From Camelus bactrianus (Eukaryota > Chordata > Mammalia > Artiodactyla > Camelidae), in the NCBI RefSeq assembly GCF_048773025.1, contig NC_133575.1, positions 72,632,537-72,696,536 on the forward strand: 64,000 bases of DNA, read 5' to 3'. The position numbers and the translations under genes are program-made. Below are positions 1 to 11,699 of the stretch, one piece after another. The notes under the pieces were generated by a model. That model saw nothing but the letters and a program-made list of their open reading frames with translations, had not been told where the DNA came from and did no database searches. The number at the start of each line of letters is the position of its first letter. Within the stretch, counting starts at the first letter, position 1.

Positions 1-11
1 AACATAGGCTA

Positions 12-719
12 ATTCTTTTTTATTGAAATTTAGTTGATTTATAGTGTTATGATAGTTTCAGATGTACAGCATAGTGATTCAGTGTTTTTGCAGATTTTAC
101 TCCATTATAGGTTATTACAAGATAACAGCTATAATTCCCTGTGCTAAACAGTATATTTTTGCTACTTATCTATTTTATATATAATATTTATTTCTGTTAA
201 ACTCATACCCCTAATTTGCCCCTCCCTCCTTCCCTCTCATTTTGGTCATCACAAGCTTGTTTTCTATAACTGTGAGTATGTTTCTGCTTTGCATATACAT
301 TCATTTGTGTTATTTTTCAGATTCCACATATAAGTGTTATCATACAGTATTTGTCTTTCTCTGTCTGACTTATTTCACTAGCATAATATACTCTAGGTCT
401 ATCCATGTTCCTACAAATGACAGAATTTCATTCTTTTTATGGCTGAATAATATTCCTTTGTGTACCACATCTTCTAAATCTAATCATCTGTTGATGGACC
501 CTTGGGCTGCTTCCATGTCTTGGCTATTGTAAATAGTGCTGCTGTGAACACTGGGGTGCATGTATCTTCAAATTAGAGTCTATTTTTTCTGGATATATAC
601 CAAGTAGTATTGGACTTGCTGGATCATATGGCAGCTCTATTTTTAGTTTTCTAAGGAACCTCCATACTTTTTTCCATAGTGGCTGCACCAATTTACATTC
701 CCACCAACAGCATGTGAGG
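12..719 (-). mobile_element. L1 LINE, 5'-truncated 3' end
   Basis: Reverse complement of an L1 3' end. Reading left to right, a T-rich tail is followed by 3' UTR sequence (gttgatttatagtgttatga, cctgtgctaaacag) and then the C-terminal end of ORF2 (ggctgaataatattcctttg, tggctgcaccaatttacatt). Homology stops near 719 at cccaccaacagc, so only about 0.7 kb of a roughly 6-kb element is present. The ORF2 part is broken by stops and frame changes. It matches the 3' ends at 4.2, 5.2 and 6.1 kb in kind and orientation. Confidence 0.9.
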
Positions 720-1586
720 CAGTACTTCCTCTCTGCTCGGTGGTCACCACCACCATCCCAAGTTGCTGGAGTAGAAGCCTTTAAGGTTAGGCTTGAGCTG
801 GCTCTTCTCCCTTTAAGTGTGTGTTTTTCCTTCCTCCCACACTGGAGTCTTTGCCCCAGAGGAGGGGAGAAAGTGTCACTTGTCTCTTCTGCCATCAAAA
901 GTCTTGATCTCTCTCACTTTGGCTAATTCTTCATGTAATCTTCTGCATACAGTCAAAGCACAGTTCCAAAATTATGCACCAAAGGGAACTTTAAAAAACA
1001 ATCTCTTATGGTATGTTGATTTTTCATACTGCAGAGTTGGTTATTTTTAGAGTTCTGTTAAGTCTGTAACAAAAGAAACTGCAGATTGAAGTTAGAGCCA
1101 CTGTGTGGGTCCTTGCAATTCATCTGGATGGCACTTTGCTAAAGTTGCAGGCATTATATAAATCTCACATGTTTGTACTGGGTCAGAGCTGGAGACTTGG
1201 CCCTAATTAAAAAAGTAAATACTTTTACTTCTAGTTATTGTCAAGAACAATTGGCTGTTTCTCAGCCTTTATAATATTCCCACAGAGCAAGGAAATCTTG
1301 TACTATTTCTGTTATAGGCACATATTCTTATTATAATTTGAGAATTGGAAATTTGAGAAGACCTCTAATTTCTTTCTCCAAGGTTCAGCTTACTTTCGTC
1401 AATAAATTGCATTTTTACACAGCTTCAGAAAATTACTGGGAGCATAATTATCTATACACGAATCAACTACTAAAGTGCAAGTTATTTCATAGGCCACAGA
1501 GTAAATTACTCAGTAGCTCCTCAAGGTAATCTGATAATGTGCCACATCATTGTCCTTCTTTTTGTAAATACTGTGCTGCCCATAAG
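720..1586. other. Single-copy AT-rich DNA
   Basis: About 0.87 kb between an L1 and a SINE. No repeat family, splice-like exon or long conserved-looking frame was recognised. The short frames here have no recognisable protein features. Confidence 0.5.
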
Positions 1587-1720
1587 TTCCAGTCTTTTAA
1601 AAACAAATTTATTTATTATTTTTTAATGGAAGTACGGCAGATTGAACCAGGAATTCATGCATGCTAAGCATGCACTCTGCCACTGAGCTATATCTTCCCC
1701 TCCCCCAATTTCCAGTCTTT
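1587..1720 (-). mobile_element. Vic-1-type camelid tRNA-derived SINE with target-site duplication
   Basis: Read on the minus strand, the body has an A-box-like start (tatagctcagtggcagag), an anticodon-arm-like part (gcatgcttagcatgcatg), a B-box-like ggttcaatc and an A-rich tail (the T-rich stretch 1598-1627 on the plus strand). The 11-bp direct repeat ttccagtcttt lies at 1587-1597 and 1710-1720 and is the target-site duplication. Pol III-transcribed SINEs of this shape are known from camelids. It is a retroposed copy, not a functional tRNA gene. Confidence 0.88.
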
Positions 1721-4195
1721 GAGACTGAGTCACAGAAACTATCCTTATTGTGAATACCTCAATCTGTACTTTGCCTGGGGAGAACATTCTCCATTGCAGT
1801 AATGCACTCAGGCTTGCTTTCTGGGACCAGGGCCTCATTTCCATAACCACTTTTCCCTGAGCCTCCTCAATCAAAACCCCCATGGCTTTAAAGCACATAT
1901 TAGAAAGAAAGCAATCTAATGAAATGAATTCAAACTCAGCATTTGCATTTATGTTGCTTTTCCAGGAATATTCGTAATTTGAATGTTCTTTACCCAAATG
2001 GATAACATTTTTATGTGGAAATATAAACATTTTGAAAGCTTATGGTGATTCTAGGAGAGGAACAGGGATAGGAAGTATCAAAGTCTCTTTCAGCATCCTT
2101 CAAATCATTCCCAGTAAGTGGCTACTTACTATTATTTACCATATGAAAAAAAAAAAAAACCTGATGTCAATATATTATAGTCATTGCAGCCATTCTTCAG
2201 GAAAAGCTTTACTCAAGTTTAAAGGAAAAATAAAACAGATAAAAATGGGGAGGGGTGGGGAAGGAGACCCAGATGGCAGAAGGTCAGAGTACAGAGACAT
2301 ATCAATCTTAAGGCTAATGAAGCTTAAACTTCAAGACCTCTCACATGAGTAGGGCCGTTCTAAGAACTTGGGAAGGACTGGAGCAATGTATTTATGTGGT
2401 CGTATGTTTTTGTAAAATTTGCCAAAAACAAATAAACATTCTAACTTCAGTTGGTTAACGTCTCCATATTTCTCCACTTCCACTTGCCTTCCATCACACT
2501 TACCATCAGTTTGCTGGCACTGGAGTGGAAATGGGCAACTTGGGAATCTCTCTAGAGAAAATTGACTTGGGATAGCTTAGATGTCATATGATTTATTTCT
2601 GTGCTTTGCAGTCATTTTCATGCATGATTAAATTGTTACTAACTGTTCTAATATAAGAATGGCTCTCAGAATATATCTATGTACAGTGAGCCAATGCACC
2701 TGGTCTCATAGCAGGGTAAGGTGTTCTATAGATATGTGAACATGTCTTAGAGCACTGAAAGTGTGGAAATAGTAGAGTTAAAAACCTTGCAAAACACAAG
2801 AATATGTGTGAAGTCACATGTTTGTTGGATCTCAATGTATTTAATCATGTCTTTATATCTGGGGCATCTTGTGTTTTTGAATTCTAGTGGTCTCAGATAA
2901 AATGTCAAGAAGAACACACTAAAAGTTCAGGAAAAGATAAATTTTGACTAGAAATAATAAAGTTTTTGAATTTTTTAAATTATCTAATTAAATTGGAGAA
3001 GGGAATCACATAACCAAAATGGATAAATATACATTTCTTTGTTTCTTTTAATAAGACACTATTTGACACCATATATATATATATATATATATATGCTATT
3101 TGACACTAATATTTATAAGCCTATAATAAAGATTAAAAATCTTCAATAGAAATTTCACCCAAATTGACAACAATCCTAAAAGTTTACTTGGTGTTAACAA
3201 AAACAAGTCCCGAAGCTGGAAGAAACTTTTGTAAAATATCAATAATGTACAATTGATTTTGATTAACTATGCTAGAGGAAGATTGATCTGTCTTTCTAAT
3301 CTCTCTCTAGAAAATGTTATTAAAATATGACTTTTATAGGAAGAACCAAAGACTATGTTATTTTTTTCTGAATGTTGTGATGTCTGTGGTATTTGCATTT
3401 TTTATTTGTAATTTCTTGTCTTTCTTTTCCATATCCTACATAAGTATTTACTTTTATATCTAATTTTTTAGTGATTTTGTATTCTTTCTCTTAAAATGGA
3501 CCATGAAAATGTATGAATTTCAAGCCCATCAAAATCTTGATTTTCCTTGGCGAATTATATGCTAGAAGGAGAAAAGATGCATTCTGACCTGGCTTTACTC
3601 TGATGTTAACTTGTTTTTTCACCTTACCCAAGTCATTTAACTTGGACTTCTTTATATCTTCAAAATCGGTTTTGAAGGTTTCTTCTATTCGTGCTCACAA
3701 TGTAGAGTTTTACCAGAGCCTCAGTGCTTCTGGAAAATAGTGAAGGTTAAAGGAATCCCCTCATCAAATTTTGTTTTGGAAAATGGCTAACTGAAAAGAA
3801 CTACCCTTTCCCATATGACTTAGATAAGACTCAAGGATGCCTCCTTGTTTATCCTATGGCAAAGCTAGACTCAGACCCACCAATTCCTGTTTTTTGACTC
3901 TTAAATGGTGATTAGCTGAACTATATTATCTGTACAGATCAATCAAAGCAAAATATCTGTTACCTAATCTTTGGTTGAGATTCTCTCCTTCACTTTTCTT
4001 CAGGCCCCTGCAATTTGACCCTCCCTTGACCTAAACCAGTGTAAAGGCTTTCCTGAAAAGAGTGTGTCCTCAGGGTGAAATATTCACACATTTATTATCC
4101 AATCCTGCCACCCTTTCTTCCCAATTGACCTACACCTAGTTCTTTCTAGCTTTCTTTACTCTTTTTAAAAATGAAAACCACTTTTTGCCTGACTC
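1721..4195. other. Mostly single-copy AT-rich DNA
   Basis: About 2.5 kb with no element recognised beyond a 14-base A run (2146-2159) and the AT tract at 3071-3094. Frames at 1623-2030 (minus, overlapping the SINE) and 2032-2352 (plus) have unremarkable composition and no splice-site support, so they are not called as genes. Confidence 0.5.
3059..3106. repeat. (AT)12 tract flanked by an 11-bp direct repeat
   Basis: A pure alternating AT run at 3071-3094 is flanked by two perfect copies of ctatttgacac, at 3059-3069 and 3096-3106. Confidence 0.9.
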
Positions 4196-4311
4196 TTTTT
4201 TATTTTAATTTTTTTTTAAATTGAAGTATAGTTGATTAACAATGTTGTGTTAATTTCTGGTGTACAGCAAAGTGATTTATATTTATATGTATATATATAT
4301 AAATGTGTATA

Positions 4312-4313
<2 letters not shown>

Positions 4314-4347
<34 letters not shown>
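4314..4347. repeat. (CA)n/(TA)n microsatellite inside L1 3' UTR
   Basis: An uninterrupted CA run followed by a short TA run, within the L1 3' UTR. Confidence 0.95.
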
Positions 4348-4726
4348 CTTATTCATATTCTTTTCCATTATGGTCATTACAAGCTATTGAATATAGTTCC
4401 CTGTGCTATACTGTATATATATTCCCTGTAGAGTGTTATTGTTTATCTATTTTATATATGATAGTTTGCATCTGCTAATCTGAAACTCCTAATTTATACC
4501 TCCCCCTCTTCTCCTCCAGTAACTGTAATTTTATTTTCTATGTCTGTGAGTTTGTTTCTGTCTTGTAAATAAGCTTATTTGTATCACATGTTAGATTCCA
4601 CATATAAGTGAGATCATATGATATCTGTCTTTGATTTACTTCACTTAGTACCATAATCTTTAGGTTCATCCATATTGCTTCAAATGGCATTATTTCATTC
4701 TTTTTTATGGCTGAGTAGTATTTCAT

Positions 4727-4775
4727 TGTGTGTACGTGTGTGTGTGTATGTGTGTGTGTGTATATATATATATAC
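4727..4775. repeat. (TG)n/(TA)n microsatellite inside L1 ORF2
   Basis: TG-rich run with a few interruptions passing into (TA)n. It lies between the L1 segments that read tttcattgtg and catcatcttt, the same point that is expanded in the neighbouring L1 at 5633. Confidence 0.95.
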
Positions 4776-5194
4776 ATCATCTTTATCTAGTCATCTGTCA
4801 ATGGACATTTAGGTTGCTTTCATGTCAGGGCCATTGCAAATAGTGCTGCTATGAACATTGGTGTGCATATATCTTTTTGAATTAGAGTTTTCTCCAGATA
4901 TATGCCCAGGAGTAGAATTGCTGGATCATATGGTAGCTCTATTTTTGGTTTTTTAATGAACCTCCATGCTGTTTTCCATAGTGACTGCACCAGTTTACAT
5001 TCCCACCAACAGTGTAGAAGGGTTCCTTTTTCTCCACACCCTCTCTAGCATTTATTATCTGTAGACTTTTTGATGATGGCTATTCTAACTGGTGTGACAT
5101 GATACTTCATTGTAGTTTTTTTTTAGGGCCTAATATTTATTTAAAGTATTTTTCTTTTGGTGTAAAATTTGTATGCTGTAAAGCACCCCAATCT

Positions 5195-5629
5195 TTTTTT
5201 TTGAAGAAGAGTTGATTTACAATATTATATAAGTTACAGGAGTACAATATAGTGATTCACAATTTTTAAAGGTTGTACTCCAGTTATGGTTACAAAGTAT
5301 TGGCTATATCCCCTGTGTTGTACATTATATTCTTGTAGCTTATTTAATACCTAATAGTTGTTACCTTTTAATCCCTTACCCCTAAATTGCCCCACCCCCC
5401 TTCCCTTTCCCCACTGGTAGCCACTATTCTGTTCTCTATATCTGTGAGTCTGCTTCTTTTTTGTTATGTTCACTAGTTTATTGTATTTTTTAGATTCTAC
5501 ATATAAGTGGTATCATACAGTGTTTCTTTCTCTGTCTGACTTATTTCACTTAGCATAATGATTTTCAAGTCCATCCATGTTGTTGCAAGTGGCAAAATTT
5601 CATTATTTTTTATGCCTGAGTAGTATTCC

Positions 5630-5679
<50 letters not shown>

Positions 5680-6025
5680 TGTGTGTACACCACATCTTTA
5701 TCTAATCATCTGTTGATGAACACTTAGGTTGCTTCCATATACGGGCAATAGTAAATAGTGCTGCTATGAACATCAGAGTGCATGTATCTTTTTGAATTAG
5801 AAGGGTTTTTTTCAGATATATACCCAGGAGTGGAATTGCTAGGTCATATGGTAGTTCTATTTTCAGTTTTTTTAGAAACTTCCATACTGTTTTCCTCAGT
5901 GTCTGCATTCCCGCCAGTAGTGTGCAAAAGTTCCCTTTTCTCCATGACCTCACCAGCATTTGTTATTTGTGTTCTTTTTGATGATAGCAATTCTGACAGG
6001 TGTGAGGTGATATCTCACTGTTTTT
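5195..6025 (-). mobile_element. L1 LINE, 5'-truncated 3' end
   Basis: Reverse complement of an L1 3' UTR beginning with a T run near 5195, then the ORF2 C-terminus up to about 6025 (ttctgacaggtgtgaggtga). A minus frame at 5702-5959 contains the ORF2 stretch [20 protein letters not shown]. The 3' UTR differs in detail from the copy at 4.2 kb, so this is a separate insertion, not a local duplication. A 77-bp spacer (5118-5194) separates the two. Confidence 0.92.
5633..5685. repeat. (TG)n microsatellite inside L1 ORF2
   Basis: About 26 TG dinucleotides with one tt interruption, between attccattg and acaccacatc of the L1. Confidence 0.97.
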
Positions 6026-6039
6026 TAATCAACTAATTT

Positions 6040-8850
6040 GTACTATTTATTTATTTATTTATTTTCATTTTTTAAACACCTTTATTGTGGTATTGTTTCT
6101 GTGTAGTAAACTACATATATTTCAGATGTACAATTTGATGAATTTTGATAGATGTATACAACTATAAAACTACTGCCACAATCAAATAGCTAATGTTTCC
6201 ATCACTCCCCAAGAGGTGTAATTTTTGAATTCCCAATTTACCCCATCCCACCCCTTTGCCCCCTGTTAACCATAAGTTTGTTCTCTATGTATGTGAGTCT
6301 GTTTCTGTTTTGTAGATAAGTTCATTTGTGTCCTTTTTTCAGAATCCACATGTAAGTGATATCATATGGTATTTTTCTTTCTCTTTCTTGCTTACTTCAC
6401 TTAGAATGATGGTCTCCAGGTCCATCCATATTACTGCAAATAGCTTTATTTTATTCTTTTTAATGGCTGAGTAGTATTCCATTGTACATATACACCACAT
6501 CTTCTTTATCCAGTCATCTGTCAATGGACATTTGGGTTGTTTCCGTGTCTTGGCTATTGTAAATAGTGCTGCTGCGAACATTGGAGGGCATGTGTCTTTT
6601 CGAATTTTATTTTTTTCCAGATATATGCCCAGGAGTGGGATTGCTAGATCATATGGTAAGTCTATTTTTAGTTCTTTAAGGGACCTCCATACTGTCCTCC
6701 ATAGTGGCTGCACCAATTTACATTCCTACCAACAGTGTAGGAGGGTTCCCTTTTCTCCACAGCCTCTCCAGCACTTATCATTTGTAGACTTTTTAATGAT
6801 GACCATTATGACTGGTGTGAGGTGATAGCTCATTGTAATTTTCATTTGCATTTCTCTAATAATTAGTGATGTTGAGCATGTTTTCATGTGTCTATTGGCC
6901 ATCTGTATGTCTTCTTTGGAGAAATGTGTATTTAGGTCTTCTGCCCATTTTTTGATTGGGTTGTTTGGGTTTATCTTGTTATTGAGATGTATGAGCCATT
7001 TGTATATTCTGGAAATTAAGCCCTTGTCAGTCACATCATTTGCAAATATTTTCTCCCAGTCCATAGGTTGTCTTTTCATTTTGTTTATTGTTTCCTTTGC
7101 TGTACGAAGGCTTATAAGTTTCATTAGGTCTCATTTGTTTATTTTTGCTTTTATTTCTATTGCCTTGGGAGACTGACCTAAGAAAAGACTGGTAAGATTC
7201 ATATCAGAGAATGTTTTGCTTATGTTCTCTTTTAGGAGTTTTAAGATGTCATGTTTTATATTCAAGTCTTTCAACCATTCTGAGTTTATTTTTGTGTATA
7301 CGAAGTAGTGTTCTAGCTTCATTTTTACCTGTGGCTATCCCACTTTCCCAACACCACTTCCCAAAGACATTGTCTTTTCTCCATTGCATATTCTTGCTTC
7401 CTTTGTTGGTGATTAATTGATCATAGGTGCATAGGTTTGTTTCTTGTTTCTCTATTCTGTTCCATTGATCCATATGTCTGTTTTTGTGCCAATGCCAGAC
7501 TGCTTTGATTACTGAAGCATTCTAGTATTGTCTGGATTGTGGGAGGGTTATTCCTCCAGCTTTGTTCTTTTTCTTTAGTATTACTTTGTCAATTCTGGGT
7601 CTTTTGGGATTCCATATAAATTTTAGGATTATTTGTTTTAGTTCTATGAAAAACGTTTTGGATAATTTGATAGGGATCACATTAAATCTGTAGATTTCTT
7701 TGGGTAGTATGACTGTTTTAACAATATTAATTCTTTCAATACAAGAGCATCATATATCTTTCCATTTCTTTAAATCATCTTTATTTTCCTTTATCACTGT
7801 TTTATAGTTCTCAGCGTATAAGTCTTTCACCTTCTTGGTCAGATTTATTCTTAAGTATTTTATTTTATTTTTTGATGCCATTTCAAAAGGGGTTATTTTT
7901 TTCTTTCCCTTTCTGATATTTCATTACTAATATCTGATATTCATATTACTAATTTCATTCATATTAGTGTAAAGAAATGCAGCAGATTTCTGCATGCTAA
8001 TCCTGTATCTTGTTATCTTGCTTAATTTCTCAGTTATAGTAGTTATTGTGTGGAGTGTTTAGGGTTTTCTATATATAATGTCATGTAATCTGCATATAAT
8101 GTCAATTTTACTTCTTCTCCTACCATTTAGATAACTTCTATTTCCTTTTCTTGTTTGATTGCTGTTGCCAGGACTTCCAATAATTTTGCTGAATAGAAGT
8201 GGTGAAAGTGGACATCTTTGTCTTGTTCTGGATTTTAGCAGGAAAGTTTTTAGCTTTTCACCGTTGAGTATTATGTTGGCTGTGGTCTTGTCATAAATAA
8301 CTTTTATTATATTGAGATATGTTCCCTCTAAACTCCAGTTTGGTAAGAGTTTTTATCATGAATGGATGTTGAATTTTATGAAACACTTTTTCTGCATGTA
8401 TTGATATGATCATGGGGTTTTTGTCTTTTATTGATGAAGCATATCATGTTGTTTGATTTGTGTATGTTGAACCATCCTTGTGTCTTTGGTGTGAGTCCAA
8501 CTTGATCATCATGTATGATCTTTTTTTATGTGTTGTTGGATTCAGTTTGGTAATACTTTGTTGAGAATATTTGCATCTATATTCATCAAAGATATTGGCT
8601 TATAATTTTCTTTTTTAGTAGTGTCTTTGGTTTTGGTATCAGCATGATGGTGGCATCATAGAATGACTTTGGGAGTGTTCCTTCCTCTTCATTGTTTTGG
8701 AAGAGTTGGAAAAGTATTGGTATAAGGTTTTTTTTTTTTTTTTTTTTGATATGTTTGGTAAAATTCCCTAGTGAAGACATCTGGTCCTGGACTTTTGTTT
8801 GCAGCCTGAGCCTTGAGTTTTTTGTAGACCTTATGATCACAGCATTATCT
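6040..8850 (-). mobile_element. L1 LINE, 2.8 kb, truncated within the ORF2 reverse transcriptase
   Basis: The longest minus-strand L1 of the window. It starts with a (TTTA)n tail (about 6047-6065) and an older-type 3' UTR (cacctttattgtggtattg), then runs through ORF2 toward its RT region. Minus-strand frames that belong to ORF2 are 6339-6716 ([30 protein letters not shown]), 6726-7124 ([20 protein letters not shown]), 7249-7473 ([10 protein letters not shown]) and 8586-8840 ([20 protein letters not shown], an RT-proximal L1 motif). Frameshifts separate these pieces, so it cannot encode ORF2p. The endonuclease domain, ORF1 and 5' UTR are absent. A 20-base T run (8728-8747) lies near the truncated end. 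Confidence 0.93.
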
Positions 8851-9769
8851 CTATTGCTGTAGTCCTTCTCCCACTATCACAATAGTACTCCCCGCATCTT
8901 GCAACAATGCTTTTTAATAAAAGTCTCTCTTTACTTAGTCTGGATTTTTTTTTTAATTTGACAATGCAAAAAAAAATGTGCCCATTAGACAAATGAAGGG
9001 TTAGAGAAATGAAACCAGCATACTATCTGTAAACCCCCAAATTCTACTTTTCTTATGAGTGAAACTACTGAATCAGTACATGGTACAGAAGTCCTTTTAA
9101 GACCCATATTTAATCACTTTTATGTACTGAAAAGGCCTCATTTATGACTGAGTCTTTTATAAAGCCAGTCATCCAATGAATGTGTATCTAAATATAGTAC
9201 ATTACTCTAAGAAAAGTTTTCCTGAACTGTAAATGGTATGAAAGCTTATATTACACTATTCCTATCTAAGTAATGTAACACTTGGGAACAGATAGTGAGA
9301 TTTTTTAATGACAAAATTCATGTCTTGAAATGGTTTAAATTAAAGAAATAACTTCAGGGGTATACTGCTATTCTTCTCTGCCAATTTCTCACATTTGTGA
9401 AACTCCCTGGAGTATTGTAAATGGTACTTCCAAAAGCAAATGTTTTTAAAAAGCCCCAAGGACCCTTGAGAAGCCATATCACAAAACATACAGAAGGATA
9501 TTAAAACCAACTTTTAATATATTAGTGTTAAAAGCATAATTTTTAACTAGGTACTTCCTCTAAGATATCTCCCCTGCATACCAGCCACAAAACACTCACA
9601 CCACCTACAGTAACCATAACTAAAATGTGTTAAAGCCAGTGTGTGAGCAGTCAATAATAGTTTATGATGCACATTTTTAAAAGGAAAAATCCAACTTTAT
9701 TTCTCTATGAGGAATTTATACGCTGTTTTAATCTTTATTGGAAACTACACAGAGACATTCCCTTTTTTC
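8851..9769. other. Single-copy AT-rich DNA
   Basis: About 0.9 kb with no recognised element or gene. A frame at 9664-9870 (68 codons, plus) has no recognisable features and its 3' part overlaps an L2 remnant. Confidence 0.45.
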
Positions 9770-9900
9770 CCCATGATTGTGAACATTTTGTCTCCACTAG
9801 ACCAAGAACTACTTATAGGCAGAAACTAATTCTAATTTCTCTCTGTGACTTAGCATTGATTAGAGCTTGATTAATGTTTGGAACTGAAGGGCAAAAGATA
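9770..9900 (+). mobile_element. L2 LINE 3'-end remnant
   Basis: Weak but ordered match to the L2 3' end: a ctccactagaccaagaact-like segment, then a cttagcattgattagagctt-like segment, then a ttaatgtttggaactga end. Heavily diverged, as expected for an element that predates placental mammals. Confidence 0.5.
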
Positions 9901-10149
9901 TTTGTCCCTGTGCATTCACTCTCTTGTCAGTTCTCTCATCATCTCTTTGACGTCTTATTGCTGTTCCCTCTTTTCTTTGTCAAACATTTCCAAAGTACAC
10001 AAGAGTGCTCTTTACATATGCAACCACTTTTAAAAACAAAAATAATATGAGTAATCATAAACTCATCAATGAGTAAAAAATAAGATGAACTAGTACATCT
10101 AAAATCCCTGGATCAATCCCCCTTCTGTACCCTCAGCTGTAACATTACA
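9901..10149. other. Single-copy DNA
   Basis: Nothing recognised in this AT-rich stretch. Confidence 0.4.
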
Positions 10150-10619
10150 GTATATTTCATATTATTCGTTGCTTTTCTTTATAGTTCTTCCACGTATAAA
10201 TGTATCCTTAAGCCATATATTGTTTCATTTTGCTTCCTTTAACAGTTACATAAATAGAATCATACTACATATATTCCTTTGTAACTTGATCATTTCACTT
10301 AAAGTTTCATTTTATTCCAAAGTTGTTGAGATTCATTCAACCCTCCTTCTGTATAGCCTAGCTGGGTAGTGTCTTCCTGTCTTTCCCTGAACAACAGCAT
10401 TGGGATCACCTGGAAGTTTATTAGCAATGCAGAACCCTGGGCTGCACTACAGAATCCCAGAATTAGAACTTGCATTTAACAAGATCCACAGGAGATTCAT
10501 ATGTTAAAAGTTAGGAATCACTTTATTGTCTGATTATATAGCAGTATATATTCATCCATTGTCTTATCTGTGGATATTTGGTTGACTATCACTTATTTGT
10601 TATACAAAATTTTGCTTTA
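10150..10619 (-). mobile_element. Old L1 3' fragment interrupted by a MER5-like element
   Basis: The two flanks, 10150-10385 (tacataaatagaatcatact, ttgagattcattcaac) and 10521-10619 (tatattcatccattgtctta, tggatatttggttgac), read like reverse-complemented sequence of one old L1 3' region. They are separated by the hAT-like insertion at about 10388-10519. Confidence 0.55.
10388..10519. mobile_element. MER5-like non-autonomous hAT element
   Basis: Contains the hallmarks of the MER5 group: gggatcacctggaagttta, agaatcccagaattagaact, ttaacaagatccacaggaga and ttaggaatcact. Terminal repeats are too worn to define the ends exactly. Non-coding and about 130 bp, a typical length. Confidence 0.6.
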
Positions 10620-11650
10620 TTAATTCAAAAAATATTTATTGGATACCTGCTACATGCCAGGCATTGAAATAGTTACTTAGGATCCTTCAGAGAACAAAAT
10701 AGAAAAAAAAAATATTGCTTTTATCCTAATGAGGGGAAAAAGACAAAAACTATGCAAATAATGAGCACATTTTATGTTGTCAAATGATAAATGCTGGTTA
10801 CAGACCATTCAAATCTAGAGGTTGAAGTCCTAACTACCAGTACTTCAGGATATGACTGTATTTGGAGAAGACTTTTCAAGGGGCAATTAAATCAAAATGA
10901 GGCTGTTAGGGTGAACCTTAATCCAATTTGATTTGTGTCCAAATAAGAAGAGGACATTAGGACATACAGGGAGACACCAGGAGAGCATGTGCAAAGAAGA
11001 AAGGCCATGGATGAACACAGCAAGAAGTAGCTATTTGAAATCCAAGGAGAGAGGCCTCAGGAGAAATCACACCTGCTGACACCTTGATCTTGGACTTACA
11101 GCACTTGGAACTATAATAAAGGAAATTTCTGTTATTTAAGCCACCCAGTCTATGGTATGTTGTTATTACAGCTCTAGCACTTAAACACAGTGCTACAGGA
11201 AAAAGAGCAAGATAAGATGGATGTGCCAAGAAAAGGAATGAGTACAATTTTAAATAGGGTAGTCAGGGTACATCACAATAAGGTATTATTTTATTTGACC
11301 AAAGACCTATAGGAAATAAAGAAATTTCACGAGGATACCTCATGGGAAAACACTCCAGTCAGAAGAAATAGTCAGATAAGGATCCTAGTAGGCAGTGTGT
11401 ACCTGACATGTTCATGAGAGAACAAAGATGTCAGTATGGTTAGAAACAAAGTGAGCAAGGGGGAGAGTAGTAGGAGATGGGTTCTGAGAACTAACAAGAC
11501 TTTGGCTTTTACTCTGAATGAAATGGTTAGCAATTACACAGTTTCACTGGAAGTGTAACAGAATCTGAATTATATTTGTGAAATACTATTCTGGTTGCTG
11601 TGTAGAGAGTCAAAAGGAGAAGCTTATGATCAGATAGTATTAAATTTCTA
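10620..11650 (-). mobile_element. L2 LINE, minus strand, split by an MLT1-type LTR
   Basis: Starts as the reverse complement of an L2 3' end (aatatttattggatacctgc, tacatgccaggcattg, agagaacaaaatag). After the inserted LTR it resumes with sequence I associate with the upstream part of L2 3' regions (tagggtagtcagggta, gactttggcttttactctga, attctggttgctgtgtagag). Both halves run in the same direction and order, which supports a single L2 copy interrupted later. Confidence 0.65.
10797..11200 (+). mobile_element. Solo LTR of MLT1 type (ERVL-MaLR), fossil
   Basis: About 400 bp matching the MLT1 LTR layout in order: ttgaagtcctaactaccagt, gactgtatttggagaag, aataagaagaggacatt, gagaggcctcaggaga, caccttgatcttggactt and gttatttaagccacccagtc. 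No internal region is attached, so it is a solo LTR. MaLR elements are old placental-mammal retroelements. It is nested in the L2. Confidence 0.85.
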
Positions 11651-11699
11651 AAAGTCTTGGAAAAATGATACACACATAGATGATTAATGATCCTTTAGC

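Larger units (their letters stand above)
4196..5117 (-). mobile_element. L1 LINE, 5'-truncated 3' end
   Basis: Reverse complement of an L1 3' UTR (attgaagtatagttgattaa, ggtgtacagcaaagtgattt) followed by the C-terminal end of ORF2 (ttttatggctgagtagtatt, agtgactgcaccagtttaca). A minus-strand frame at 4538-4780 includes the L1 ORF2 signature [11 protein letters not shown]. Truncated near 5117. Two microsatellites (4314-4347 and 4727-4775) lie inside it. Confidence 0.92.

Noticed and set aside
1598-1709. tRNA gene suggested by A- and B-box-like motifs (also at 47.2 and 61.3 kb)
   Set aside because: The A-rich or unique tails and target-site duplications mark them as retroposed SINEs, and the tRNA-like heads do not keep full tRNA pairing.
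6339-8840. Minus-strand frames that look like a conserved protein
   Set aside because: They are pieces of L1 ORF2 in a truncated LINE separated by frameshifts, not a host gene.
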